Source: Celerinatantimonas sp046054165 (GTDB taxonomy: Bacteria > Pseudomonadota > Gammaproteobacteria > Enterobacterales > Celerinatantimonadaceae). From it: a stretch of DNA of 64,000 nucleotides. Shown in pieces: positions 41,947 to 51,567 of the stretch (position 1 is its first letter; each line of letters starts with the position of its first letter). The stretch is from assembly GCF_046054165.1 (NCBI RefSeq), contig NZ_JBFNXK010000011.1:80413-144412 (forward strand). Reading direction: 5' to 3'. The position numbers and the translations under genes were made by a program. The notes beneath the pieces were generated by a model. The model did not search any database, was not told the DNA's origin, and worked only from the letters and a program-made list of their open reading frames with translations.

Positions 41947-43045
41947 TTACAGCCCTGATTTGAGGCTGGCTTCAATAAATTTATCTAAATCCCCGTCGAG
42001 TACCGCTTGTGTATTCCGATTTTCTACACCGGTACGCAGGTCCTTAATTCTCGAATCATCAAGCACGTAGGAGCGGATTTGACTCCCCCATCCAATATCC
42101 GATTTCGATTCTTCTTTCGCTTGTTTTTCAGCATTTTTTTTCTGCAGTTCCAGCTCATATAACTTCGCTTTTAACTGCTTCATGGCCTGATCTTTGTTTT
42201 TATGCTGAGATCGGTCATTTTGACACTGTACAACCGTGTTGGTCGGTAAATGGGTAATTCGAACTGCGGATTCAGTCCGGTTGACATGCTGACCACCGGC
42301 CCCAGAAGCTCGGTACACATCAATACGCAGATCAACTGGATTAATATCCACTTCAATGCTGTCATCAATTTCCGGATAAACAAAAGCGGAAGCAAACGAA
42401 GTGTGACGACGGCCACCGGAATCAAATGGTGATTTGCGAACCAGCCGATGGACCCCAGTTTCGGTCCGTAGCCACCCATAGGCATATTCGCCCCCAACCC
42501 GAATCGTCGCCCCTTTAATACCGGCGACTTCACCATCAGATTGTTCTATGATCTCTGTTTTAAAGTTATGGGCTTCACACCAACGCAGATACATCCGCAA
42601 TAACATACTGGCCCAATCCTGAGCTTCAGTACCACCCGAACCCGATTGAATATCGATGTAACAATCACTTTTGTCCATTTCACCCGAAAACATCCGGTGA
42701 AACTCTAGTTTTTCAAGCTTTCTAACCAGCTCATCGGCTTCGGCTTCAGCCTCATGGAAAGTTTCTTCATCATCGGCTTCAACGGCCAGCTCGATTAAAC
42801 CTTCCACATCTTCGATCCCCTGATCCAGCGCATCGATAGTCCCGACGATCTCTTCTAATGAAGAGCGTTCTTTACCTAAAGCCTGCGCCCGTTCTGGATC
42901 ATTCCAGATATCAGGTTGTTCCAATTCCCGGGTGACTTCCTCTAACCGTTCTAAGCGGGTATCGTAGTCAAAGATACCCCCGAAGCACATCTCCGCGCTC
43001 TTTAATGTCGGCCAGGGTGTGATGAATTGCATTGACTTCAAACAT
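41947..43045 (-). CDS. prfB: Peptide chain release factor 2 (programmed frameshift)
   Basis: RF2 recognises UAA and UGA stop codons. The frame-0 start is the ATG at 43045: 25 codons (MFEVNAIHHTLADIKERGDV...) run to CTT at 42973-42971, then the in-frame TGA at 42970-42968; a +1 slip reads GAC (42969-42967) and the second frame continues to 41947, giving 365 residues in total. The main frame has the tripeptide anticodon SPF (RKSPFDSGGRRH) and the catalytic GGQ (GAGGQHVNRTESAVR). The single continuous frame extending upstream to 43131 is not the true N-terminus. It lies between recJ and lysS. Confidence 0.97.
42967..42982 (-). promoter_or_regulatory. prfB +1 programmed frameshift site
   Basis: On the minus strand the sequence is CGGGGGTATCTTTGAC: an internal Shine-Dalgarno-like GGGGG three bases before CTT-TGA-C. 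RF2 shortage lets the ribosome slip from CTT to TTT and bypass its own stop codon, the classical autoregulation of this gene. Confidence 0.96.
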
Positions 43046-43133
43046 GATTGCTTACACCTGTCGTCTCTGATTTCGAAAAAACGTAATTTTACCCAATTGC
43101 ACTGAAAATAGACATAGCGAAATCTAGGCAAAT

Positions 43134-44879
43134 CTAGGCTTTTTGACCGGCTTTAGGGATCTTTTCCAACCATTCCACCAGCAATTGCACGGATCGTTGG
43201 CCACGATATTCATTAATCTCTAATTTATAGGCCACATGGATCTGCCGACACTGAAAATCCGGCCAAAGACTCCGATCAATATTGAACGCAATGGCATCAA
43301 CTACCGTATTGCCCCCCACACTTTGCAGGGTCATCTTCAAGTGATTCTCTCCAACAATTTTCTGCCCGAGTAAGAAAAATTCCCCATCAAATACCGGCTC
43401 TTCAAATCCCTGTCCCCAAGGACCGGCCTGTTGTAATAATTCGGCAAATTCCAGAGTCATCAGCTCAGAGGGGAGTTCACCATCAGAAAAGAGCTGATAA
43501 TTCAGATGCTCCGGTTCGACAAATTCCGTGGCAACCCGCTCTAACTGCTCCACAAATTTTGTAAAGTTCTGTTGAGGGAGCGATAAACCGGCAGCCATGG
43601 CATGCCCACCGAACTTATCGATCAACCCCGGATTTTGGGTATCAATCCGCTCCAGCAAATCTCGCATATGCACACCGGCAACCGAGCGTCCGGAACCTTT
43701 TAAGGTCTGTTCATCCGCTTTAGCAAAAGCAAACACTGGCCGGTAGTATTTTTCTTTGATCCGTGACGCCACAAGCCCAACCACACCTTGATGCCAATCT
43801 TCTCGGAACAAGGCTAGCGCACTCGGCAGTTGCTGCTCATTCAGGGATAACTTCGCGACGCTCGCTTCAGCCTCCTGCTGCATACTGATCTCTATCGATT
43901 TTCGTTCTCGGTTGAGGCCATCCATCTCACTGGCCATTCGCCGTGCTTGCTGAAGATCGTCACAAAGCAAACATTCAATTCCAAGGCTCATATCGTCCAA
44001 TCGACCCACCGCGTTTAAGCGTGGTCCGAGAGCAAAGCCTAAATCACTGGCAACCAATGATGACTGTTGACGCCGGGAGACTTCAATCAAAGCCTGGATC
44101 CCCACACAGCATTTACCCGCTCGAATTCGAGCCAGCCCCTGATACACCAAAATCCGGTTATTCTGATCAAGACGCACCACATCAGCCACGGTTCCAAGTG
44201 CCACTAAATCTAAATGATCCGCCAAGTTAGGCATGCTGATATTTAATGCTGAAAACAAATTCTGCTCACGCATTTTCGCGCGAATGGCCAATAGCAAATA
44301 AAATGCAACCCCGACGCCGGCCAGACTTTTACTGGGGAAATCACAATCCGTCAAATTCGGATTAACGATCGCCTCAGCCGCAGGCAATTGTGCCCCGGGT
44401 AAGTGGTGATCGGTGATAATCACTGGAACCCCACGTTGATGAGCGTGCTCAACCCCACCAATGCTTGAAATTCCGTTATCAACCGTAACGATAAGTTCAG
44501 CACCTTGCTCACAAGCTAAATCGGCTATTTCCGGTGATAAACCATAACCGTATTCAAAACGGTTTGGCACAAGGAAGTGAACGTCATGAAACCCCAGGGC
44601 CCGCAACCCACGGAGCATCAAGGCACTACTGGTGGCCCCATCACAGTCGAAATCACCGACGATCAAGATTGTTTTTAACCGGTAGCTCAGGAGCAGCTCA
44701 ACGGCACGAGACATTCCATTGAGTTGTTCCCAACTCGTCAACGCCTTCACACTTCGGTTCAATTGCTGTTCCGAGTGAATTCCCCGCCGGGCATAAATCT
44801 GTTGGATCAGTGGATGGATCTGGTCAGAAAAACCAGAGGTATCGGCATGATTACGCCGAATTAAACGAATCGTCGTCAT
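43134..44879 (-). CDS. recJ: Single-stranded-DNA-specific exonuclease RecJ
   Basis: RecJ is a 5'-3' single-strand exonuclease used in recombination, mismatch and base-excision repair. The 581-residue protein carries the DHH-family motifs: IVGDFDCDGATSSALM (motif I), VTVDNGISS (II), ITDHHLPG (III, DHH) and the DHHA1 segment GSGRSVAGVHMRDLL with FGGHAMAAGLSL. It precedes prfB by 88 bases, the usual order. Confidence 0.96.
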   Translation of the reverse strand: MTTIRLIRRNHADTSGFSDQIHPLIQQIYARRGIHSEQQLNRSVKALTSWEQLNGMSRAVELLLSYRLKTILIVGDFDCDGATSSALMLRGLRALGFHDVHFLVPNRFEYGYGLSPEIADLACEQGAELIVTVDNGISSIGGVEHAHQRGVPVIITDHHLPGAQLPAAEAIVNPNLTDCDFPSKSLAGVGVAFYLLLAIRAKMREQNLFSALNISMPNLADHLDLVALGTVADVVRLDQNNRILVYQGLARIRAGKCCVGIQALIEVSRRQQSSLVASDLGFALGPRLNAVGRLDDMSLGIECLLCDDLQQARRMASEMDGLNRERKSIEISMQQEAEASVAKLSLNEQQLPSALALFREDWHQGVVGLVASRIKEKYYRPVFAFAKADEQTLKGSGRSVAGVHMRDLLERIDTQNPGLIDKFGGHAMAAGLSLPQQNFTKFVEQLERVATEFVEPEHLNYQLFSDGELPSELMTLEFAELLQQAGPWGQGFEEPVFDGEFFLLGQKIVGENHLKMTLQSVGGNTVVDAIAFNIDRSLWPDFQCRQIHVAYKLEINEYRGQRSVQLLVEWLEKIPKAGQKA

Positions 44880-44881
44880 AA

Positions 44882-44922
44882 TTTATTAAAACAAGATGGC
44901 TGTCTTAAAGACAGCCATCTTG
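44882..44922 (-). terminator. Terminator of bamC
   Basis: CAAGATGGCTGTCTT (44892-44906) and AAGACAGCCATCTTG (44908-44922) are perfectly complementary around one base; on the minus strand the stem is followed by TTTTAATAAAT. It closes bamC, 24 bases past its stop, and isolates it from recJ. Confidence 0.9.
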
Positions 44923-44945
44923 ACCTTGGAATATCAATTCATACA

Positions 44946-46088
44946 TTATTTGGTGGCAGGAGCCGGGAATCCATGCGCAAATAGCTTCGACAATGCCGGA
45001 TATAATTTATGCAGCCGATCCAACGATAAAACCCCATCATCATCACTTAACGTGATCTGAGTCAGGCCATCCGAACTCCCAATCGTCAGCGTATAATTAC
45101 CATCGGCTAATTCAACCGGTGTCACGCCATAAGCTTTTAAATCACCTCGTTTCCCACTGTCATAATCCACTTTTAATTCACCGGACTGAACAGAATACGC
45201 AGTCACTTTAAAGCCCAATAACGGTAAAGCCTTCCCTAAAGCTTTCAGTGTTGGGTGCAACGATGCGTGAGCGATCAATGCTGATGTTCCATCTGATGCA
45301 AAAGTCAACTGAATGGGTTCAATTGCCGCTGATTCAGATGCCACTGATGAAGGATGCGTTGCTTGCTTCTGAACTTGAGCCTGCAATTTTTGCTGCTGAT
45401 CGTGAACATAAGCAACAAAACGATTAATTTCCAGCACTTCCTGACGTTGGTTACGTAAATCCTGACGCGTGGCCGGTCCGGCTGGCTTTTGTTCATAACC
45501 CAGCAAAACCGGAGCAATCATCGCACTACGACCATTGGGCGAAACGGCGATCCGATATTTAAAATGCCGACGATAATAAACATCATCACTACTGAACAAA
45601 CCACCATCTAAATGCCAATGATCCGATACCCAGTCTGCCTGCAATTCAGTCTGCTGAGCATTGATCTGCGTGATACGGGTTTTCTGAGCCGCCAGATAAC
45701 CACGGATTAAACTCATAACCCATTGATGTGTCGCTTCAGCAGATTGCGCATGCGGCACATCCAACCAGAATTCCGGATCTCCGTTATCCTGATAACTCAA
45801 TTCACCAGGAACCAGTGCAATCAACTGTTCCGGCGGCTGAACATCAACCTGTTCGCCGACATAATTCGTATACGAATAGTCTTTTCCAAGAGCCGGAATA
45901 TCAAAATCAGAGTGATGAGCCGGAGCCTGAAGCGTATCGGGAATGATCAATGCTGATGAAGGCTTAACCTTTAAATAATCAAAATCATGTAAGGCCCGTC
46001 CTGAGTCACTGCTGGATGAACAGGCAGACAACCACAGCACTGAAATGCCACTGGCTGCCAACAACCGCAATCGAGATGAAAAAATCAA
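44946..46088 (-). CDS. bamC: Outer-membrane assembly lipoprotein BamC
   Basis: BamC (NlpB) is a lipoprotein subunit of the BAM complex that inserts beta-barrel proteins into the outer membrane. The 380-residue protein has a signal with lipobox L-S-A-C and lipidated C23, the BamC N-terminal region (DFDYLKVKPSSALIIPDTLQAP) that contacts BamD, and two helix-grip domains. It starts at TTG, supported by GGAGA 6 bases upstream; no ATG is available. Unlike in enterics and vibrios, dapA is not directly upstream; gcvR is divergent instead, implying loss or relocation of dapA. Confidence 0.9.
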   Translation of the reverse strand: MIFSSRLRLLAASGISVLWLSACSSSSDSGRALHDFDYLKVKPSSALIIPDTLQAPAHHSDFDIPALGKDYSYTNYVGEQVDVQPPEQLIALVPGELSYQDNGDPEFWLDVPHAQSAEATHQWVMSLIRGYLAAQKTRITQINAQQTELQADWVSDHWHLDGGLFSSDDVYYRRHFKYRIAVSPNGRSAMIAPVLLGYEQKPAGPATRQDLRNQRQEVLEINRFVAYVHDQQQKLQAQVQKQATHPSSVASESAAIEPIQLTFASDGTSALIAHASLHPTLKALGKALPLLGFKVTAYSVQSGELKVDYDSGKRGDLKAYGVTPVELADGNYTLTIGSSDGLTQITLSDDDGVLSLDRLHKLYPALSKLFAHGFPAPATK

Positions 46089-46370
46089 CGGCTTCTCCGC
46101 TATTATTATAAAATGATACCAACGTTATCGCCGATACCGGGAAAGCTTAATCTGTGCGCTGTAGTCTACTGACCCACTGCCCTAAACACAAGGTCAACGA
46201 TTCGGCAGCTGTCTTTCGAAATACATTCACCCCTTATCACGATGGCAATCAACCGAAACGACACGTATAGATTCCTTCATTTGAACAAAATCTGCCCTTA
46301 AAGTTCAACCGCCCCTAAACTGGAAATTCAAAAGCCTTCCGAGTATCCTCAATCCAAGATCAATTTATGA

Positions 46371-46901
46371 GTGAATAAGGACATGGTGCACCATCTTGTC
46401 ATTACCGCTGTAGGCCAAGACCGTCCGGATATTGTCAATAAAATTACCCGTCATGTCAGTGATTGCGGTTGCAACATTGTCGATAGCCGTCTGGCGCTTT
46501 ACGGCTCTGAATTTACCCTGATCATGTTATTGTCAGGCAACTGGAATGCCATCACCCGAATAGAAACGACATTGCCCTTAAAAAGCCAAGAGCTGGATTT
46601 AATCACCGTGGTCAAACGCACCACCCAACATGAACAACGTCATTACCATGCTCGGGCCAATCTGAAAATAAGAGTTCCTGACAGTGCTGGGATTATTCGG
46701 CAATTCACCCAATTTATTTCCGATCAAGGGTTATCCCTAGCATCATTGCGTTCACAACTAGACCATCAATTTCTCGAACTGGAGATGGTTGCATTTGTTC
46801 CGGATAACTCCGTCTCTACCGATCAGATGCAACAACAGTTTGATGCATTATGCCAGCAACTGGGAACTGAATCGGCTCAACTTATCATCCATCCACAATA
46901 G
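46371..46901 (+). CDS. gcvR: Glycine cleavage system regulator GcvR
   Basis: GcvR binds the activator GcvA and represses the glycine-cleavage operon when glycine is low. The 176-residue protein consists of two ACT domains, the first at HHLVITAVGQDRPDIVNKITRHVSDCGCNIVDSRLAL and the second at LKIRVPDSAGIIRQFTQFISDQG. A GTG start at 46371 gives the same N-terminal length as the E. coli protein; an ATG at 46383 is the alternative, though AAGG is only 2-3 bases before it. The bcp gene follows after 14 bases, a conserved pair. Confidence 0.93.
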   Translation: MNKDMVHHLVITAVGQDRPDIVNKITRHVSDCGCNIVDSRLALYGSEFTLIMLLSGNWNAITRIETTLPLKSQELDLITVVKRTTQHEQRHYHARANLKIRVPDSAGIIRQFTQFISDQGLSLASLRSQLDHQFLELEMVAFVPDNSVSTDQMQQQFDALCQQLGTESAQLIIHPQ

Positions 46902-46915
46902 TTCACTAAGGAATC

Positions 46916-47383
46916 ATGATGCCACCACTGACAGCAGGAACCAAAGCCCCCGCATTTACGTTAAAAAATCAAGACGATCAGGATGTGAGCCTGAGTGATT
47001 TTCAAGGTTCGAAAGTCTTAGTTTACTTCTATCCAAAAGCTTCTACTCCGGGATGTACCATGCAGGCTTGCGGCTTACGTGACAGTAAAACAGAACTCGA
47101 CCAACTGGGGATCACGGTGTTAGGGATCAGCCCAGACAGCCCTAAACGACTCACCAATTTCATCCAAAAACAATCTCTTAATTTCACGCTGCTGGCCGAC
47201 GAAGATCATCAGGTTGCGGAAGCGTTTGGAGTCTGGGGAGAGAAAAAATTTATGGGTAAAGTTTATGATGGGATCCATCGAATTTCATTTCTCATCGATG
47301 AAAATGGAACGATAGAAAAAGTATTCGATAAATTTAAAACCAAAGATCATCATGAAGTCGTTCTAAATTATTTACAGTCATAA
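46916..47383 (+). CDS. bcp: Thiol peroxidase Bcp (peroxiredoxin Q)
   Basis: Bcp is a thioredoxin-dependent peroxiredoxin that reduces peroxides and lipid hydroperoxides. The 155-residue protein has the peroxidatic C47 and resolving C52 in STPGCTMQACGLRD, five residues apart as in E. coli Bcp, and the downstream LADEDHQVAEAFGVWGEKKFMGK. It is co-transcribed with gcvR. AAGGA supplies the ribosome site. Confidence 0.96.
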   Translation: MMPPLTAGTKAPAFTLKNQDDQDVSLSDFQGSKVLVYFYPKASTPGCTMQACGLRDSKTELDQLGITVLGISPDSPKRLTNFIQKQSLNFTLLADEDHQVAEAFGVWGEKKFMGKVYDGIHRISFLIDENGTIEKVFDKFKTKDHHEVVLNYLQS

Positions 47384-47423
47384 GAACCATCACGACCGTC
47401 TGAAACGAGATAGATATAACAGC

Positions 47424-47446
47424 AAAAGGCCGAATACCGGCCTTTT
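47424..47446. terminator. Bidirectional terminator between bcp and perM
   Basis: AAAAGGCCG (47424-47432) pairs with CGGCCTTTT (47438-47446) around AATAC. The A-run on one side and T-run on the other let it stop both convergent transcripts. Confidence 0.88.
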
Positions 47447-47474
47447 AACGATGAATTAACTAAATCATAGATAG

Positions 47475-48548
47475 CTAACTAGCTCCATCTGATTGCGATA
47501 ATTCATCCTTAGGCCAAGCATTGATCACCGCTTTGACCAAAGTGGCCAGCGGGATGGCAAAGAACACGCCCCAAAATCCCCACAGCCCTCCGAAGAGCAA
47601 TACTGCAATAATAATGGCCAAGGGATGTAGATTAACGGCTTCTGAAAATAGCAGTGGCACCAATAGATTACCATCAAGCGCCTGAACGATGGCATAAGCT
47701 AGCATCAAATAGCCAAAATTAGCCGTTGGGCCCCATTGAAAAAGGGCAACGACTGCTACGGGAATAGTCACCAGCACGGCACCAATATATGGAATTAACA
47801 CCGATAGTCCTACCGAAACACCAAGTAATGCCGAGTAACGCAAGCCCATTAGCATAAAGACCAAATAGCTCACGATGCCCACCACAATAATTTCGATGAC
47901 CTTGCCTCGGATGTAGTTAATAATTTGCTGATGCATTTCATGCCAAACTTGGCCTACCAGTATTCGATTTTTCGGCAAAAATCGAGTCATCGACGAGACT
48001 AATTTCTGCTTATCACTTAATAAGAAAAACAACATAAGTGGCACTAAGACACAATAAATAGCAATCGTCGCCAAATTAATTAATGAACTGAGCGATGCCT
48101 GTAGGACTTTTTCCCCCATACCAAGCACCCGTTTTTGTACTGCATCCGACACGGTATCCACCAAACTGCGATCGATCAGCTCTGGGTAACGTTGTGGCAA
48201 AGAATCCATCCAAACCTGCATTTTGCTAAACATAACCGGCAGTTCACCAATTAAATTAGCCCCTTGAGTCCAGACCGTCGGAACAATTCGTAACATAGCC
48301 ACAATCATCACGGCTATAAATATCGTTAGCACAATCACCGTTGAAATCCGACGACCAACACCAACCTGTTCCAACCGGGAAATAGGCCAATCCAATAAAT
48401 AAGCCAGTACAATGGCTATTAATAGTGGAGTTAACAAATGGCCGATGAAATAAAGAATAATAAACCCTGCAATTAATATTAAAATTAATGCAACAGCTTC
48501 TGGGTCGGAAAATTTTCGTTGGTACCAACGTTGTAATAGGCTAAACAT
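47475..48548 (-). CDS. perM: AI-2E-family inner-membrane transporter PerM
   Basis: A 357-residue protein of the PerM/AI-2E transporter family, with about eight membrane helices. The core (LLPYI-type SVLIPYIGAVLVTIPVAVVALFQWG and VNLHPLAIIIAVLLFGGLWGFWGVFFAIPLATLVKAVI) is the family signature. Roles of relatives range from autoinducer export to sodium/proton antiport; the substrate of PerM itself is not settled. It is convergent with bcp and divergent from bepA, the same neighbourhood as in E. coli (bcp-perM-bepA-yfgD). Confidence 0.92.
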   Translation of the reverse strand: MFSLLQRWYQRKFSDPEAVALILILIAGFIILYFIGHLLTPLLIAIVLAYLLDWPISRLEQVGVGRRISTVIVLTIFIAVMIVAMLRIVPTVWTQGANLIGELPVMFSKMQVWMDSLPQRYPELIDRSLVDTVSDAVQKRVLGMGEKVLQASLSSLINLATIAIYCVLVPLMLFFLLSDKQKLVSSMTRFLPKNRILVGQVWHEMHQQIINYIRGKVIEIIVVGIVSYLVFMLMGLRYSALLGVSVGLSVLIPYIGAVLVTIPVAVVALFQWGPTANFGYLMLAYAIVQALDGNLLVPLLFSEAVNLHPLAIIIAVLLFGGLWGFWGVFFAIPLATLVKAVINAWPKDELSQSDGAS

Positions 48549-48734
48549 ACAGGCGTTAAGCGCCCCCTCTGCGGTTTTCTAATAACAAAAGAATCATTTA
48601 AACAATACTCAGGCTCTTCATTTTATGCTCGGCTACTATAACAAAGATATACATAATAACCATTGTTCGCTGTGAATGATTTTAGTTACTATGGGGTACT
48701 TAAAGCTCAGCCAAATACAGGATGACTGATCATT

Positions 48735-50228
48735 TTGAATTTTCGTCATAAAAACCAAACCCGTCTTGCCATTTTCTCTCGACGTTGGTTATGTTATAGC
48801 CTGTTTCCATTACTTTTATGTGGAGGATTTCCTTCTTTCACAGCGGCGGCTGACGATGCCCTCCCCCAATTAGGAACCGCAGGTGTGCAGGCTTTATCCA
48901 TTGCCAAAGAGCGTCAGTATGGCGATGCCTTTATGCGAATGAGCCGAGCGAGCGGAGGAATCATCAATGATCCGGTGTTAACAGATTTCATTAATCAATT
49001 AGGCTATCGATTAGTCTCCAATGCCGATGGGGTCCGTTTTCCTTTTCATTTTTTCTTGGTTAACGATCCCACTATTAATGCGGCCGCTTTTTTAGGAGGC
49101 TATGTCAAAGTCAACAGTGGCTTATTTTTATATGCCCAGAGCGAAAGTGAACTAGCAGCCGTATTAGCCCATGAAATCAGTCATGTGACTCAACGCCATA
49201 TTGCTCGTAGCATTGAAAACGCAGCCCAAAATAACCATCTGACTATTGCCGGTCTTCTGGGTTCAGTCATACTCAGTATTGCCAACCCAGCGGCCGGCAT
49301 AGCGGCCATGCAAACGTCCATCGCAGCCAGTATTCAGGGGAAAATTAATTTTACCCGACAAAATGAAGAGGAAGCGGACCGGATCGGGATGCAGGTTTTG
49401 GCTCGCTCCGGCTTTAAACCTTCGGCCATGGCAACTTTCTTTGGTCGTCTGGCCTCGAAATACCGTTATACAACGAAACCACCGGAAATTTTGGCCGATC
49501 ACCCGTTAACAGCCAACCGAATTGCCGATGCTCAAGCGCGAGCCAGCCAATATCCCAATAAATATGTTGCGCCGGACTTAGATTTTCAATTGGCTAAATC
49601 GAGGATTCAAGTTCGTTTTGGAACAATGGATGCCGAACAAGCCCTCTCCGAATTTAAACATCAGCTACAAACCCAGCAATACGTGCTGCGTGATGCCGCT
49701 CTCTATGGTGAAGCTCTGGCACTTTTTGCAGAAAAAAATTATCAAGAGGCCCAAAAAATTATCGAGGATTTGGCGCATCGTTACCCTGAAAATTTGTTTT
49801 TCTTAGATACTCAATCCGATATTTTATTAGCAATGAATCAAACTGCTCAGGCCATAAAACTGCTCAATACAACCCGTCAGCGACTTCCGGATAATCCAGT
49901 GGTCATACTCAACCTAGCCGTCGCTTACGATCAGGCGAAACAATATGCCAAAGAAGCCCAGTTACTCGATCATTACTTAAGAACCCACCCTGATCAGATA
50001 TTAGCTTGGCAGATGCTGACCGAAAGTTATCAGCGCCAACAATTAGATGGTAAAGCCTTACAATCACAAGCTGAATATTTTGCCTTGCGGGGACAATATC
50101 AATTGGCGATTAAACGTCTTCAAAGTGCCACATTTCAGGATAATAACCGCCTCGATGAGGCTCGAATTAAAGCCCGGATTGAACAATTTAAAGTGGCTCA
50201 GGCCGATCTGGACAAGTTACAAAATTAA
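48735..50228 (+). CDS. bepA: Periplasmic metalloprotease/chaperone BepA
   Basis: BepA (YfgC) is an M48 peptidase that degrades stalled outer-membrane proteins and assists LptD maturation. The 497-residue precursor has a signal peptide ending near SFTAAA, zinc ligands H146 and H150 with catalytic E147 (LAHEISHVTQRH), a third ligand in NEEEADRIG, and C-terminal TPR repeats (from about residue 315). The only in-frame start before the signal peptide is TTG at 48735, with AGGA 12 bases upstream, so expression may be low. It is followed by yfgD, as in E. coli. Confidence 0.92.
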   Translation: MNFRHKNQTRLAIFSRRWLCYSLFPLLLCGGFPSFTAAADDALPQLGTAGVQALSIAKERQYGDAFMRMSRASGGIINDPVLTDFINQLGYRLVSNADGVRFPFHFFLVNDPTINAAAFLGGYVKVNSGLFLYAQSESELAAVLAHEISHVTQRHIARSIENAAQNNHLTIAGLLGSVILSIANPAAGIAAMQTSIAASIQGKINFTRQNEEEADRIGMQVLARSGFKPSAMATFFGRLASKYRYTTKPPEILADHPLTANRIADAQARASQYPNKYVAPDLDFQLAKSRIQVRFGTMDAEQALSEFKHQLQTQQYVLRDAALYGEALALFAEKNYQEAQKIIEDLAHRYPENLFFLDTQSDILLAMNQTAQAIKLLNTTRQRLPDNPVVILNLAVAYDQAKQYAKEAQLLDHYLRTHPDQILAWQMLTESYQRQQLDGKALQSQAEYFALRGQYQLAIKRLQSATFQDNNRLDEARIKARIEQFKVAQADLDKLQN

Positions 50229-50342
50229 TCGGTGTATTATCGACAATGCATGAACATAATTATAAAAATCCCAATTCATCACTAAGCTGATAATACGGCT
50301 AATATAATATTGACCAACTGTACTTACAAAAGAGAATTAAAT

Positions 50343-50693
50343 ATGTCCGAAATCACTATCTATCATAATCCCCGATGTTCAAAAAGCAGAGAGACATTAA
50401 AACTATTAGAACAACAAGGGATCACACCAACGATTATCGAGTATTTAAAAACACCACCCGATGCGGCGACATTAAAAGGTCTTCTCCAAAAACTGGGTTA
50501 TAGCCCCATGCAGTTAATGCGGCAAAAAGAAAGTTTGTTCACAGAATTGAATATTGCAGATCAACCGCTTTCGGATGCAGAACTAATTGACATAATGATC
50601 GCTCACCCCAAACTCATCGAGCGCCCCATTGTCGTTCACGGTAATAAAGCCATCATTGGGCGCCCACCGGAACAAGTACTGACGATTTTATAA
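50343..50693 (+). CDS. yfgD: ArsC/YfgD-family arsenate-reductase-like protein
   Basis: A 116-residue thioredoxin-fold protein of the ArsC family, with the active cysteine C12 in IYHNPRCSKSRETL and the C-terminal RPIVVHGNKAIIGRPPEQVLTIL. Family members reduce arsenate with glutaredoxin, but YfgD-type members next to bepA and hda lack demonstrated arsenate activity and no ars genes are here. ATG at 50343 is preferred (AGAGA upstream). Its end overlaps the end of hda on the opposite strand by 6 bases. Confidence 0.92.
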   Translation: MSEITIYHNPRCSKSRETLKLLEQQGITPTIIEYLKTPPDAATLKGLLQKLGYSPMQLMRQKESLFTELNIADQPLSDAELIDIMIAHPKLIERPIVVHGNKAIIGRPPEQVLTIL

Positions 50694-51392
50694 ACCCAGT
50701 GTTTCCTTGACGAAAGGGACGGTCAATTTACGCTGCTCAGTGATCGAAGCCCGATCTAACTGATCCAATGCATTGAGTAGTGTAGGCATATCGCGGGAAA
50801 TCCGCTTAATCAAAAATCGAGCGACCTCCAGCGGCATTTTTAAACCACGCAGTTCAGCTCGCAGCTGCAGCGCACTCAATTTTTGGGCATCATCCAGCTC
50901 AATTAACCGATAAGTGATCCCCCAACTTAAACGGGAGGCTAAATCAGGTAATGCCCAACTTAATTGATGCGCTGGAGCATTCGCAGTGACGATAAGCCGG
51001 GTGGCATCAGATAATTCTTTCCGACGGTTATAGAAATTAAAAATAGAAGTTTCCCAGTCTTTATCACCGGCGACAGCATCAATATTATCCAGACATACCA
51101 ACGCCATTGATTCTAAACCATCCAGATAACCAGGATGCATCATGGCATGCATATCCAAAGGCAAATAAGCGGTTGCTGCATCGCTACTATTCATTTCAGC
51201 ACAACAGGCATGCAGCAAATGAGAACGACCCGAATCCGGTGCTCCCCAAATATAGACAATGCGTTCGCCCTGATCCAGAGCAAGGTTACGCAGCGCTGCT
51301 AGCAGCTGCATATTTTCACCAGCGTAAAAACTGGCAAATGTTTCGTCATCCGGTAAATGAACCGGAAGTGATAATTGAGGCGATCTAGTCAA
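50688..51392 (-). CDS. hda: DnaA regulatory inactivator Hda
   Basis: Hda, bound to the DNA sliding clamp, stimulates hydrolysis of ATP by DnaA and so prevents over-initiation of replication. The 234-residue AAA+ protein has the clamp-binding motif QLSLPV at residues 6-11, DDETFASFYAGEN typical of DnaA-like domains, a relaxed Walker A (WGAPDSGRSHLL), Walker B (MALVCLDNIDAV), and the conserved C-terminus ITEQRKLTVPFVKETL. Its start is TTG with no clear ribosome site; E. coli hda also uses a rare start codon, consistent with low expression. It follows a DUF2066 gene. Confidence 0.94.
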   Translation of the reverse strand: MTRSPQLSLPVHLPDDETFASFYAGENMQLLAALRNLALDQGERIVYIWGAPDSGRSHLLHACCAEMNSSDAATAYLPLDMHAMMHPGYLDGLESMALVCLDNIDAVAGDKDWETSIFNFYNRRKELSDATRLIVTANAPAHQLSWALPDLASRLSWGITYRLIELDDAQKLSALQLRAELRGLKMPLEVARFLIKRISRDMPTLLNALDQLDRASITEQRKLTVPFVKETLGL

Positions 51393-51567
51393 AGGATAGT
51401 TTAAACCCTAAATAATTCGCAGTGATTATACAGCTCACCCGATTAATGAACAAGACCCGGAGATTATCACAGCCAAACCACACGACATGGCTATAAAAAA
51501 CCCATTTCAATACAATTTCCAAAGCTGATAAATGGCAACTTTTTTATGATAGTCACCCACACAACGT

